Source: Xanthostigma xanthostigma (Eukaryota > Arthropoda > Insecta > Raphidioptera > Raphidiidae). From it: 64,000 bases of DNA. The first letter of the stretch is position 1. Every line of letters begins with the position of its first letter. Below are positions 44,351 to 54,240 of this stretch, piece after piece. The position numbers were made by a program, and so were the translations under genes. The notes under the pieces are model-generated. The model was not told where the DNA came from, did not search any database, and worked only from the letters and a program-made list of their open reading frames with translations. The DNA lies in contig OY754473.1 in NCBI GenBank assembly GCA_963575645.1, positions 1,550,001-1,614,000 on the forward strand, in the 5' to 3' direction.

Positions 44351-46057
44351 TTAATATTGTTTCACGTCGGTATGAATACGTTGGTGAGACTTTAGACTGC
44401 TTGATTTATTGAAACACTTTTTACAAATGTCACACTGATATGGTTTCTCGCCAGAATGTGTCAATTTGTGATTATTCAAAGTTCTTGAGTGAGCGAAAAC
44501 CTTGTTACAAATGTCACACTGATACGGTTTCACACCTGTATGTGTCAGTTTGTGAGTCTTTAAATTGCTTGACTGAGCGAAACACTTTTTACAAATTTCA
44601 CACTGATATCGTTTCTCACCAGTATGTGTCAGTTTGTGAGAATTTAAACTGCCTAACTGAGTGAAACACTTTTTACAAATTTCACACTGATACGGTTTCA
44701 CACCTGTATGTGTCAGTTTGTGAGTCTTTAAATTGCTTAACTGAGCGAAACACTTTTTACAAATTTCACACTGATATCGTTTCTCACCAGTATGGGTCAG
44801 TTTGTGAGAATTTAAACTATGTGACTGAGTGAAACACTTATTACAAATGTCACACTGGTACGGTTTCTCATCAGTATGTGTGAATTTGTGAGTTTTCAAA
44901 GTGTTTGAATGTGTGAAACATTTTTTACAAATGTCACACTGATACGGTTTCTCACCAGTATGGGTCAGTGTGTGATAATTTAAACTGTTTGAGTGATTGA
45001 AACACTTTTTACAAATGCCACACTGATACGATTTCTCACTAGTATGTGTCTGTTTGTGAGTATTTAAATTGTTTGATTGAGTGAAACACTTTTTACAAAT
45101 GTCACACTGATATCTTTTCTCACCAGTATGTAACAGTTTGTGGGTACTCAAATTGCTTAAGTGAGCGAAACATTTTTTACAAATATCACACTGATATGGT
45201 CTCTCACTAGTACGTGCAAGTTTGTGAGTTTTCATAAAGCTCGATTTAGCATTACGTTTTTTACATATTGTGTCGTTTTTCTTAAAATGATGCGATTTTA
45301 CTTTGTCGACTTGCGTGTGCTTCTCACGATCCATCGATGTATCTTTAATTTCTACTTCATATTTGTCAAAATTCACTCCCACACCTGAAGAATGAAAACT
45401 CACGAAGTTTTCCGATTTGATACCAAAACCGACCTTTGTATCTTCGCAGCTGATATCGCTAACTCCTTTGGAAAAATCGTTTACTGTGTCATCAATAGAT
45501 TCCGTCAGAATTGATGAATCATCCATCAGTTCATCCTTGATTTCGGATTTTAAAGACATTTCCTCAATATTTTTGCATGTCGAGTCAAAATTTGCAGGTT
45601 CCTCAAATTTCCAGTTAACATTCATGTCTTGTACCAATTTATTGTCGCCAACATTGATAAGTGATTTCTCACCATCTTTAGATAAAGGTTCGAAAATGTC
45701 ATTGGCATTGTCTGGCGAAATTATTGAATTATCTTGCTCTTTTTTTATTTCGGTTTTTAAAGACATTTCTATGTTAACTTCGTTTGCTGAATTGTAATTT
45801 TCAAACTCTTTCCCTCTCCAGTTGACATTTATGTCATGGAATTCCGAAAACTTGCGAGTTACGTTGTCTGCATTGGTGTTATCAATTAAGGAATCACCTT
45901 TAGAAAAATCTTCTTTTATATCATCAACGGATTCCGTCAGAAATAATATATCGTCTATCGGTTCACGTTTGATTTCGGATTTTATAGTAATTTCCTCGCT
46001 ATTTTTGCATGCCGAGTTAAAATTCTCAGATTCTTCCACTTTCCCGTTGACATCCAT
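44351..46057 (-). CDS. Unit E: ZAD-less C2H2 zinc-finger protein, 10 fingers
   Basis: 568 residues from the conserved ATG at 46057; the same frame is open upstream to 46345, with linker repeat 1 but no ATG. Contact residues: HSNT, QNNT, HNSY, HNTT, QHSS, QSNT, QGSS, QSNT, HRTN, KSSS. Fingers 6 and 8 are near copies and have QCEIC instead of QCDIC, joined by TGVKP linkers, which points to a two-finger duplication (6-7 and 8-9). The third finger begins TSEKSYQCGIC, and its helix end reads HTLTH. The tail TDVKQY is a shortened form of the unit C/D end. Confidence 0.75.
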   Translation of the reverse strand: MDVNGKVEESENFNSACKNSEEITIKSEIKREPIDDILFLTESVDDIKEDFSKGDSLIDNTNADNVTRKFSEFHDINVNWRGKEFENYNSANEVNIEMSLKTEIKKEQDNSIISPDNANDIFEPLSKDGEKSLINVGDNKLVQDMNVNWKFEEPANFDSTCKNIEEMSLKSEIKDELMDDSSILTESIDDTVNDFSKGVSDISCEDTKVGFGIKSENFVSFHSSGVGVNFDKYEVEIKDTSMDREKHTQVDKVKSHHFKKNDTICKKRNAKSSFMKTHKLARTSERPYQCDICKKCFAHLSNLSTHKLLHTGEKRYQCDICKKCFTQSNNLNTHKQTHTSEKSYQCGICKKCFNHSNSLNYHTLTHTGEKPYQCDICKKCFTHSNTLKTHKFTHTDEKPYQCDICNKCFTQSHSLNSHKLTHTGEKRYQCEICKKCFAQLSNLKTHKLTHTGVKPYQCEICKKCFTQLGSLNSHKLTHTGEKRYQCEICKKCFAQSSNLKTHKLTHTGVKPYQCDICNKVFAHSRTLNNHKLTHSGEKPYQCDICKKCFNKSSSLKSHQRIHTDVKQY

Positions 46058-46495
46058 GTCTTCCGTCAATTTACTGTCGGCAATATCAATACGATTATCT
46101 GTTTCTTCGTCACCCTTAGATGAAGTGTCCACTGTGTGATCAGTTGATTCTGCTGGATTAAATGAATTATCATCAATTTGTCCGTCACCAATTTTCGATT
46201 TTAAAGAAATTTCGACGTGGATTTTGCTAGCTGGATTTAAATTCTTAAAATCTGTCTCTCTCCAATTGACATTCAAGTCAAATGCGTCTTTAGATTCCGT
46301 GGATTCACACTTCACAGTGATGTCAGCATTAGTGTTATCGATCAATGGCTCATCAGATGGCCTCTGAATAGACTCGTAGTTAGAGTTTTTGTCAAAAGCA
46401 TCTAATTGCTTTCAATAGCATTGCAGAGTTTTATCAGATTGTATTATTTGCATCATTTAACAGATAAAATTTGGCATCCCATCACCATTTCTTAT
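46058..46495 (-). pseudogene. Unit E 5' part of main exon, ZAD half broken
   Basis: Reads IRNGDGMPNFIC like unit D and then TAA at the shared deletion that removed the second CxxC and the following helix. Confidence 0.7.
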
Positions 46496-46740
46496 CTAAA
46501 ACAAAAGAAGAATTAGAAATACGATCGAAAAGGAAATTGACAATAATAGGTACATATGCACCTTACAATTCTAAATACAATACTAAACACATACACCCAG
46601 CACAGACACAAACATACCCTCTCAACTGGAAATATATTCTTTAACTGTTCTATAGAATTTACTAAAAATCACAGATGTTCCATTCAGTAGAATTTTACCC
46701 AACTGTGCTGAGTGATCTCAATTCCCTTTTTGTACATGAT

Positions 46741-46817
46741 GATTCAGTTCCATGAAAAACTTAACTGTGAAAAAGGTACAATCCTTTTCACAGTTAAGTT
46801 TTTGATGGAACTGAATC
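46741..46817. repeat. Hairpin made by local inverted duplication
   Basis: gattcagttcca...aacttaactgtgaaaaagg is followed after about six bases by its near-exact complement. Sister units have only the right-hand copy, so the left arm was added here by a templated inversion. Confidence 0.75.
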
Positions 46818-46945
46818 TACAGTTACAATGTTTTAAAAATTTTAAGATCAATTTAACATTATGAAATTTCATAATTACATTAATAAGCTAGATTAAATAG
46901 ATTATAGACTTTATTAAACTATCTGACAAGAAGAAATATTATTAC

Positions 46946-47077
46946 CTGAACAGGAGCACACGTCATGATTCCATTAGCCACGATGTTTTCACATCTGGTT
47001 GAAAAGGAAAACAATTCTAATATCGTAACGTCACTCGATAAACACAATCCAAAGCCAGTTTTCGAGATTTTACTCAT
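46946..47077 (-). pseudogene. Unit E ZAD exon 1 with 18-base in-frame deletion
   Basis: 44 codons instead of 50. The deletion removes six residues including the first zinc-binding Cys of CRLC and its Arg, leaving GFGLCLSSD. The donor is intact, but joining to the unit E main exon ends at TGT-TAA after about 56 codons. No functional ZAD is possible. Confidence 0.75.
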
Positions 47078-47199
47078 TGTGTGAATTTTAACACGAATTT
47101 TCTGAACAAATTTTCCATACAAATTCACAGAAAGAATATGTGAAATTAGTTCGTTATTTGCAGAAAGCATTGTCAGAAAATCTAGTTTAACAATGGTCT

Positions 47200-47886
47200 T
47201 AGGGGCCATTCATTAATTACGTAAGGGTCCCGACTGTTTACTCACAATTTATTTTAAATTGCCTGGTTTTCGTAAGAGAGAACAGCTACAAATTGAATAG
47301 CCATATCATAGCTAGGACACTAGAAACCAAAACGATATTTGTCTACCCAAACAAAGATGCACTAAAAGCACATATCGACCTAACTGGTTATGCATTAAAT
47401 TATTTAAAAAACTACCATGCTCGGAATGCAATTTGCAAATAAAAAAAGATTTTAAAAATACTAATTAAGATCTTTCTAACAAATGAGGCATTTTATTCTA
47501 TCGACTAATTTTTAACTGCAGATGTCGAGGAGAGCTAAAAATTTGTATTTTTACTGTATGTATTAGTATTTTTTTTTAAACAATGACGAGTTTTACTACT
47601 ATGGACAAAACTAATTATGTAGGTACACTCTCTATATCTGACGCTTTAATATTCCGATTGAATTGAAAATAAAGAAATTAGTATTATTATATTTAGGGGG
47701 CCAAGTAGTAGTAGTGCCAATATTTGTGCCCAATTTTGTGGAATTTTTTACTTTATTCCAGTCAACAGTTGATAATAATTTATAAATACTTATTTTCTGC
47801 AATGCGTTCTTATCGCGCTGGACGTCTACGCGATCAGCGTGCTTCAATTTTGTAGAAAAAATTTTCAAACACATATTAAAAGATAT
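47200..47886 (-). other. Unit F 3' flank
   Basis: Cluster flank with the decayed LINE C-terminal piece (about 47694-47800). No gene. Confidence 0.5.
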
Positions 47887-47892
47887 TTTATT
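47887..47892 (-). terminator. Unit F poly(A) signal
   Basis: AATAAA on the minus strand at the conserved position. Confidence 0.55.
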
Positions 47893-47999
47893 TAAAGAAA
47901 ATATTAAATATGTATACGGTTACAGCGATATGGCATTAATAATATTAAAACCTAGCGTAGAGTTTTACACAAACAATGTACTCTATTTTCAAAGATCAA

Positions 48000-48184
48000 C
48001 CTAATATTGTTTCTCACCGGTATGTATATACGTTTGTGAGTCTTTAAATCGCATGATTTATTAAAACATTTTTTACAAATGTTCCACTGATATGATTTCT
48101 CACCAGTAGGTATCAGTTTGTGATTATTCAAAGTGTTTGAGCGAAAAAAATATATGTTTTACAAATGTCCCAATGATATGGTTT
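48000..48184 (-). pseudogene. Two decayed fingers after the unit F stop
   Basis: Same arrangement as in units A and B. Confidence 0.7.
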
Positions 48185-49624
48185 TTAACCAAAATGTGTC
48201 AGTTTGTGAGTATTTAAATTGTTTGACTGAGTGAAACACTTTTTACAAATGTCACACTGATGTGGTTTCTCGCCTGTATGTGTCAATTTGTGAGTATTTA
48301 AATTGCTTAAGCGAGCGAAACACTTTTTACAAATGTCACACTGATATGGTTTCTCACCAGTATGTGTCAGTTTGTGGGTATTTAAATTGCATAAGTGAGC
48401 GAAACACTTTTTACAAATGTCACACTGATACGGTTTCTCACCTGTATGTGTCAGTTTGTGAGTATTTAAATTGCTTAAGTGAGCGAAACACTTTTTACAA
48501 ATGTCACACTGAAACGGTTTCTGGCCAGAATGTGTCAGTTTGTGAGAATTTAAACTGCTTGACTGATTGAAACACTTTTTACAAATGTCACATTGATACG
48601 GTTTCTCACCAGTATGTGTCAATTTGTGAGTATTTAAATTGTTTGATTGAGTGAAACACTTTTTACAAATGTCACACTGATATCGTTTCTCACCAGTATG
48701 TAACAGTTTGTGAGTATTCAAATTGCTTAAGTGAGCGAAACACTTTTTACAAATATCACACTGATATGGTCTCTCACTAATACGTGCACGTTTGTGTGTT
48801 TTGATAAAGCTGGATTCAGCACAGCGTTTTTTACATGTGTCGTTGATCTTCAAATGACCGGACTTTATTTTGTCGACTTGCGTGTGCTTCTCACGACCAA
48901 TTGAGGTATCTTTTATTCCTTCTTCAAATTTACTAAAATACTCTCCGTCACCCGAAGAATGAAAACTCGCGAAGTTTACCGATGTGTTAGCAAAGCCGAC
49001 CTTTGTGTCTTCGCAGCTGATTTCGCCAACTCCTTTAGAACAATCGTTTACTGGGTCATCAATAGATTCCGTCAGAATTAATGAACCGTCCATCGGTTCA
49101 TCTTTGATTTCGGATTTTAAAGGCATTTCCTCAATATTTTTGCATATCGAGTCAAAATTTTTGGGTTCCTCCAATTTCCAGTTAACATTCATGTCTTGTA
49201 CCAATTTATTGTCGCCAACATTAATAAGTGATTTCTCATCATCCTTAGATAAAGGTTCTAAGATGTCATCACCACAGTCTGGTGAAATTATTGAATTATC
49301 TTGCTCTTCTTTTATTTCGGTTTTTAAAGACATTTCAATGTTAATTTCGCTTGCTGATTTATAATTTCCATATTCTTTGTCTCTCCAATTGACATTTATG
49401 TCATGGAGTTCCGAAAACTTGCGACTTGCGTTGTCTGCATTGGTGTTATCAATTAAAGAATCCCCTTTAGAAAAATCTTCTTTTATATCATGAACGGATT
49501 TCGTCAGATATAATATATCGTCCATCGGTTCACGTTTGATTTCGGATTTTATAGTAATTTCCTCAAAATTTTTGCACGCCGAGTTAAAATTTTCAGATTC
49601 TTCCACTTTCCCGTTGACGTCCAT
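48185..49624 (-). CDS. Unit F: ZAD-less C2H2 zinc-finger protein, 7 fingers
   Basis: The smallest array: 479 residues from the conserved ATG. The frame is also open upstream to 49906 without an ATG. Contact residues: HSNT, QNNT, QSSS, HSNT, HCNT, RSNT, QNNT. Fingers 1, 4, 5 and 6 are close copies, and fingers 2 and 7 share contacts, so few distinct specificities remain. The array probably shrank by unequal exchange. The linker carries VHDI and GNYKSASE variants shared only with unit G. Confidence 0.75.
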   Translation of the reverse strand: MDVNGKVEESENFNSACKNFEEITIKSEIKREPMDDILYLTKSVHDIKEDFSKGDSLIDNTNADNASRKFSELHDINVNWRDKEYGNYKSASEINIEMSLKTEIKEEQDNSIISPDCGDDILEPLSKDDEKSLINVGDNKLVQDMNVNWKLEEPKNFDSICKNIEEMPLKSEIKDEPMDGSLILTESIDDPVNDCSKGVGEISCEDTKVGFANTSVNFASFHSSGDGEYFSKFEEGIKDTSIGREKHTQVDKIKSGHLKINDTCKKRCAESSFIKTHKRARISERPYQCDICKKCFAHLSNLNTHKLLHTGEKRYQCDICKKCFTQSNNLNTHKLTHTGEKPYQCDICKKCFNQSSSLNSHKLTHSGQKPFQCDICKKCFAHLSNLNTHKLTHTGEKPYQCDICKKCFAHLCNLNTHKLTHTGEKPYQCDICKKCFARLSNLNTHKLTHTGEKPHQCDICKKCFTQSNNLNTHKLTHFG

Positions 49625-50007
49625 GTCTTCCGTCAATTTACTGTCGGCAATATCAATACAATTATGTGTTTCTTCGTGACCCTTAGATAAGGTGTCCACT
49701 GTGTAATCAGTTAAGTTTGCTGGATTTAATGAATTATCATCAATTTGTCCGTCACTTATTTTGGATTTTAAAACGTCCTGGGTTTTGCTAGCTGGATTTA
49801 AATTCTTAAAATCTTTCTCTCTCCAATTGACATTCAAGTCAAATGCGTGTTTAGATTCCGTGGATTCACACTTCACAGTGATGTCAGCATTAGTGTTATC
49901 GATCAATGGCTCATCAGATGGCCTCTGAATAGACTCGAAGTTTTATCAGCTTGTATTATTTGCATCATTTAACAAATAAAATTTTTGTTCCCGTCACCAT
50001 TTCTTAT
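49625..50007 (-). pseudogene. Unit F 5' part of main exon, ZAD half broken
   Basis: Acceptor TTTTAG retained; ZAD lesion as in the other units; linker repeat 1 open but without ATG. Confidence 0.65.
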
Positions 50008-50493
50008 CTAAAACAAAAAAAGAATTAGAAATACGATCGAAAAGGAAATTGACAACAAAACAGGTAGGTACCATTTTTGAAAACCAAATGTTTTATAATT
50101 AATAGATCCATCTGTTAAACTTGAAAAATTTAGAAAAGTAAACAAGGAGGAAATACAATATTTAATACGCTTCTAGAAAAATTCAGCGTTCACGATTATT
50201 ATCTACATTTAGTATATAAATTCACTGTCAACTTTTTTTAGACACACGACAGTGTGTCAAAAGTTCGGCAAACACTTTCTAGCTACTTTCGACCCCCCTT
50301 TAATTAAAAATCTATTGGAAAAAAACGACTATTTCAACATTATTTTTTCGTTTTGTGGTTCCCTGTAGGTATGGAGTTTTTAAGTATTGATGTGTTTTAA
50401 TAATTACTCAACATGTTTCAGTTTCCTTTAATTAATTTTATTGCCACAACAGAAAATTTGTCTTCCGTATCAAAAAGAAAATAAAAAAGAAAA

Positions 50494-51900
50494 TATTGTT
50501 TGAAGGCACAAGTAATTCAAGAATTACAAGGCGCGAAATTCTATAAAATATACCCCGGCGTTATGTTTGAAAATTGTTGTATATTTTTAACGACACTTTG
50601 AGCTTAATAATATAATTTAATTAACTTAATCTACGAAAAAAATTACAGTTGAAAATATTGAAACACAGAAAGGAAAAAATCATTTTAATAATTTATTAAT
50701 AATTAGTCACAACCAACTTTTTTATAATTATTACCCTAAATTATTACAATAATTATATTTCCATTTTGGTACATTTCAATAAAAACTTTCTTTTTATTAT
50801 TATTTTATTTTTTGTAATAAGATATATCTTTGATGCGCCTGCGCCGATTTTTCCCGAAATAAAATACAAAAATTTCTTGTAAAACAGATAGAATAATAAG
50901 CCGCTATGAAAAGTATACCATTGTTATATAAAAAACGTTATAGCACATAATATCTCTTGCGCATGCGCCGATTTTCCCCAAAAATAAATTACAAAACTTA
51001 CTTGTAAAACAGATAGAATAATCAACCGTTATGAAATGTAAAGCATTATTATATAAGAAACAACGTCATAGCCCATATCTCTTTTGCGCATGCGCCGATT
51101 TTCCCCAAAAAAAATTACAAAACTTTCATGTAAAAATAGATAAAATAATGTCTTTTTAAAAACTATATTATTATTATCTAAAACAACATTATAAAAGATA
51201 TACTCTTTTACGCATGCGTCGACAATAGGCCACTTCATATTTGCATATCAAACATCCTCCCAAAATTTGGTTTCAATCCGCTCATCCGTGGTGTCGGAAT
51301 GGTAAGAAATGTCAAAAATGGCGTTTGCATCTGTCAAAGTAGGTATTATGTTCTAATAATTAGTTATTCAAATTGTTAACTCAGAAGGCGTTGCATTTCA
51401 CAAATATTTGAAATGCCATCCGTTTTTGAACAAATGCAATCGTTTTATTTTAATACAGAACAAACGTAATCTTTATATTACCATATTAAACAGTGCAACA
51501 GAGAGAGATAACCGAAAGATGTTTGCCATCGATTATATCAAATTGAATTTATTTCTAAATAAATTTGTATAAAAAACCTGTTTTGGCAAATTCTGTTGTA
51601 CGAAATTTATGTAAAATTTTCTCCTCTTTCGTTTAAGACAGGTTTCGAACCGATCTGATTTAAATTGAGTGAGTTATAAGCAAAAAACTTCGTTTTTTCT
51701 TTATTGCTCCCCTCTGGGGTCAAAATTCAAAAATCGGGCGACGTTAGGATTTAAGTTACCCGGAGACGAATCGAACAAAAAAAAGTTTTTTAAAATCGGT
51801 TAAGGCGTTTGGACTGTACGCTGGATACAAAAAGCGTGACTCACAGATTCACAGACAAAGCGAGTACATATAAGGCGCTTTAGCTTCGCTAATCGCGCCT
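50494..51900. mobile_element. 1.4-kb insertion with tandem ~125-bp repeats
   Basis: Bounded by comparison with unit G (57000-57015), which has gaaaactacttctag uninterrupted. The left part (50835, 50959, 51088 and 51211) repeats a gcgcatgcgccgattttcccc unit about every 125 bases and is a reverse-oriented relative of repeat family R2. The right end is a ggcgc...gcgcc hairpin directly before the junction. No transposase or replication protein is visible, so this is a non-autonomous element of unknown class. Confidence 0.7.
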
Positions 51901-52569
51901 AAAAACTACTTCTAGTTTAACACAGTAGTTTGCACAGCACTCGCTGCATCCTCAATATCCTGTTTTGAAGGTCTACAAAATATATTGTTGATAAAAAGCA
52001 CTCACTCATTTACCCAGAATCAAAAAAAACATTTTTATATTGTTTTATTGAAATACATGATTATAATATGAGGCCTCAGATCACACTTAGGAACACCCCT
52101 CAACCATGCGGTGTGCGGAAAGAGGGGGGGGGGGTGGTGGTTTAAAAATTGTTAAAAATGTGGACAGTCGTTTAACATCTCCCAACACTCCACTGTTCTG
52201 AGTCAACATAATATGGCTCCTCTACCCCGATATGCTTTGTACTAACGTAAATGTGGGGGAATTTTACAGATGTTGGTCGTTCCGAAAGTAACTAACAAGA
52301 TGGCTATACAGAATAAAAAATGACTTCTACCTAAGAACAATATTCAGTCCTATTAATATTTAATATAGGACATTTGTGCCATTATTTTTTTTTGGTGTGT
52401 TTCAACTAGCAATACATTCTTTAACTGTTCTATAGAATTCAATAAAAATCACAGGTGTTCAGTTCATTAGAATTTTAACCAACTGTGCCCAGTGATATCA
52501 ATTCGCTTTTTGTACATGAACCCTTTTTTCACACTTAAGTTTTTGTTGGAATAGAATCTATATTAACAT

Positions 52570-52740
52570 ATTTTTGTTAGTAGAAGTTTTGTTCCAAAAT
52601 ATGTATTGAAGGAGATTTATTTGGTTGAGGAACAATTGAAAATAAGCTTTACCAGTGTATCACTTGTGGCCAACGTTTCGAAAAATATATTTTCATCATC
52701 AGGGCCTCAATATTTTTAATAATTTTAAGATTTATTAAAA
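52570..52740. mobile_element. Short insertion with aacgtttcga...catcatcagg motif
   Basis: Absent from the corresponding place at 57670. The gccaacgtttcgaaa and ttttcatcatcagggcc motifs are typical of ends of Penelope-like and similar elements. Confidence 0.6.
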
Positions 52741-52833
52741 TTATAAAATTAGAGAAATGCATTAATAAGCTATATTAAAGAAAAATATATTTTAGACTTT
52801 ATTAAACTATCTGACAAGAAGAAATATTATTAC

Positions 52834-52982
52834 CTGAACAGGAGCACACGTCATAATTGCATTAGCCACGAGGTTTTCAAATCTAGTTGAAAAGGAAAAC
52901 AAGTCTAATATCTTAACGTCACTCGATAAACACAATCGACTTATTTTATAAGGACAAAGTCAGTTTTCGAGATTTCACTCAT
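52834..52982 (-). pseudogene. Unit F remnant of ZAD exon 1
   Basis: 149 bases; stop before CRLC from the shared 1-base loss. Confidence 0.7.
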
Positions 52983-53602
52983 TGTGCGAATTTTAACACG
53001 AATTTTCTGAACAAATTTTCCATACAAATTCACAGAAACCATATGTGAAATTAGTTCGTTTTTGCAGAAAGCATTGTCAGAAAAACTAGTTTAACAATGG
53101 TCTGAGGGACCATTCATTAATTACGTACGGGTCTCGATTGTTTCATCAAAATTTATTTTAAATTACTTGGTTTTCGTAAGAGAAAACAGCCACAAATTTA
53201 GTAACCATGTGCATAGCTACGACACTAGAAACCAAAACGATATTTGTCTACCTAAACGAAGATGCGCTAAAAGCACATATGGACCTAACTGGTTATGCAT
53301 TAAATTATTTAAAAAACTACCATGCTCGGTTCGCAATTTGCAATAAAAAAATTTAAAAAAATAATAATTACGGTCTATCTGACAAATGAGGCATTTCATT
53401 CTGTCGACGAATTTTTAACTGCAGATGTCAAGGTGAGCTAAAAAGTTGTATTTTTACTGTATATATTAGTATTTTTTTTTAACAATGAAGAGTTACCACT
53501 ATGGACATAACTAATTACGTAGGTACACTTTCTGTATCTGACGCTTTAATATTCAGATGGAATTTGTAGAAAAAATTATCAAACAGTTATAATAAAGGAT
53601 AT

Positions 53603-53608
53603 TTTATT
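53603..53608 (-). terminator. Unit G poly(A) signal
   Basis: AATAAA on the minus strand. It is now about 640 bases from the stop because a LINE fragment was inserted between them. Confidence 0.45.
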
Positions 53609-53696
53609 TAAAGGAAATATTAAGCATGTCTGCGATTACATAGATATGGCATTAATAATATTAAAACTTAGTGTAAAGGCCAATGCAAACAATAAT

Positions 53697-54160
53697 AATA
53701 ATAATAAATTTTTATTGCACATAATAAACGTACAAAAGGCACGGTTCAACTTTAAGTTGACCCTTCCACCTAGCCCAGTTACATGACAAAATTTTTTTAC
53801 AAAAAAATACTAAGATTACAATAACAGTTGTTCTGTCAGTAGTTTGTTATAACTAAATTTTAAAAAATTGTACTTATTGTAATTTTTAACATGAGCAGGC
53901 AGATCATTCCACGCATTGGATTCAACGTATATAAAACCTTTTTGATACGCCGCTGTTTTATGTATGTCATTTAAAAAAATTAATTTTAAACGTGTAGAAT
54001 GATCGAGACATGCTGTTTTAAGTTTTTCTAATAAGTGTATGGGCTCACCGTTTTTTAAACATTGTAGATAAAACTATACGTATGCCATTTCCTGCGATAT
54101 GACATGTTTAAAAGTGTGTATTTATTAAGGTATGGCGTGATATGCTCCCTGTACCTACTC
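53697..54160 (-). mobile_element. LINE 3' fragment in unit G 3' UTR
   Basis: Minus-strand 3' end with (ATT)n tail (53697-53717). The last codons read VESNAWNDLPAHVKNYNKYN and end at TLL-like residues plus TAA, the usual end of a LINE reverse-transcriptase protein. The identical insertion at 58619 dates it before the G/H duplication. Confidence 0.8.
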
Positions 54161-54240
54161 TTATTTCAAAGATCAAACTAATTATGGTTTACGTCGGTAA
54201 TCGGTATGAATACGTTGGTGAGACTTCAGACGTGCATGAT

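Noticed and set aside
50494-51900. Helitron call based on a terminal GC hairpin and CTAA
   Set aside because: The hairpin abuts the junction, there is no TC start, and insertion is in an A-run, not clearly between A and T.
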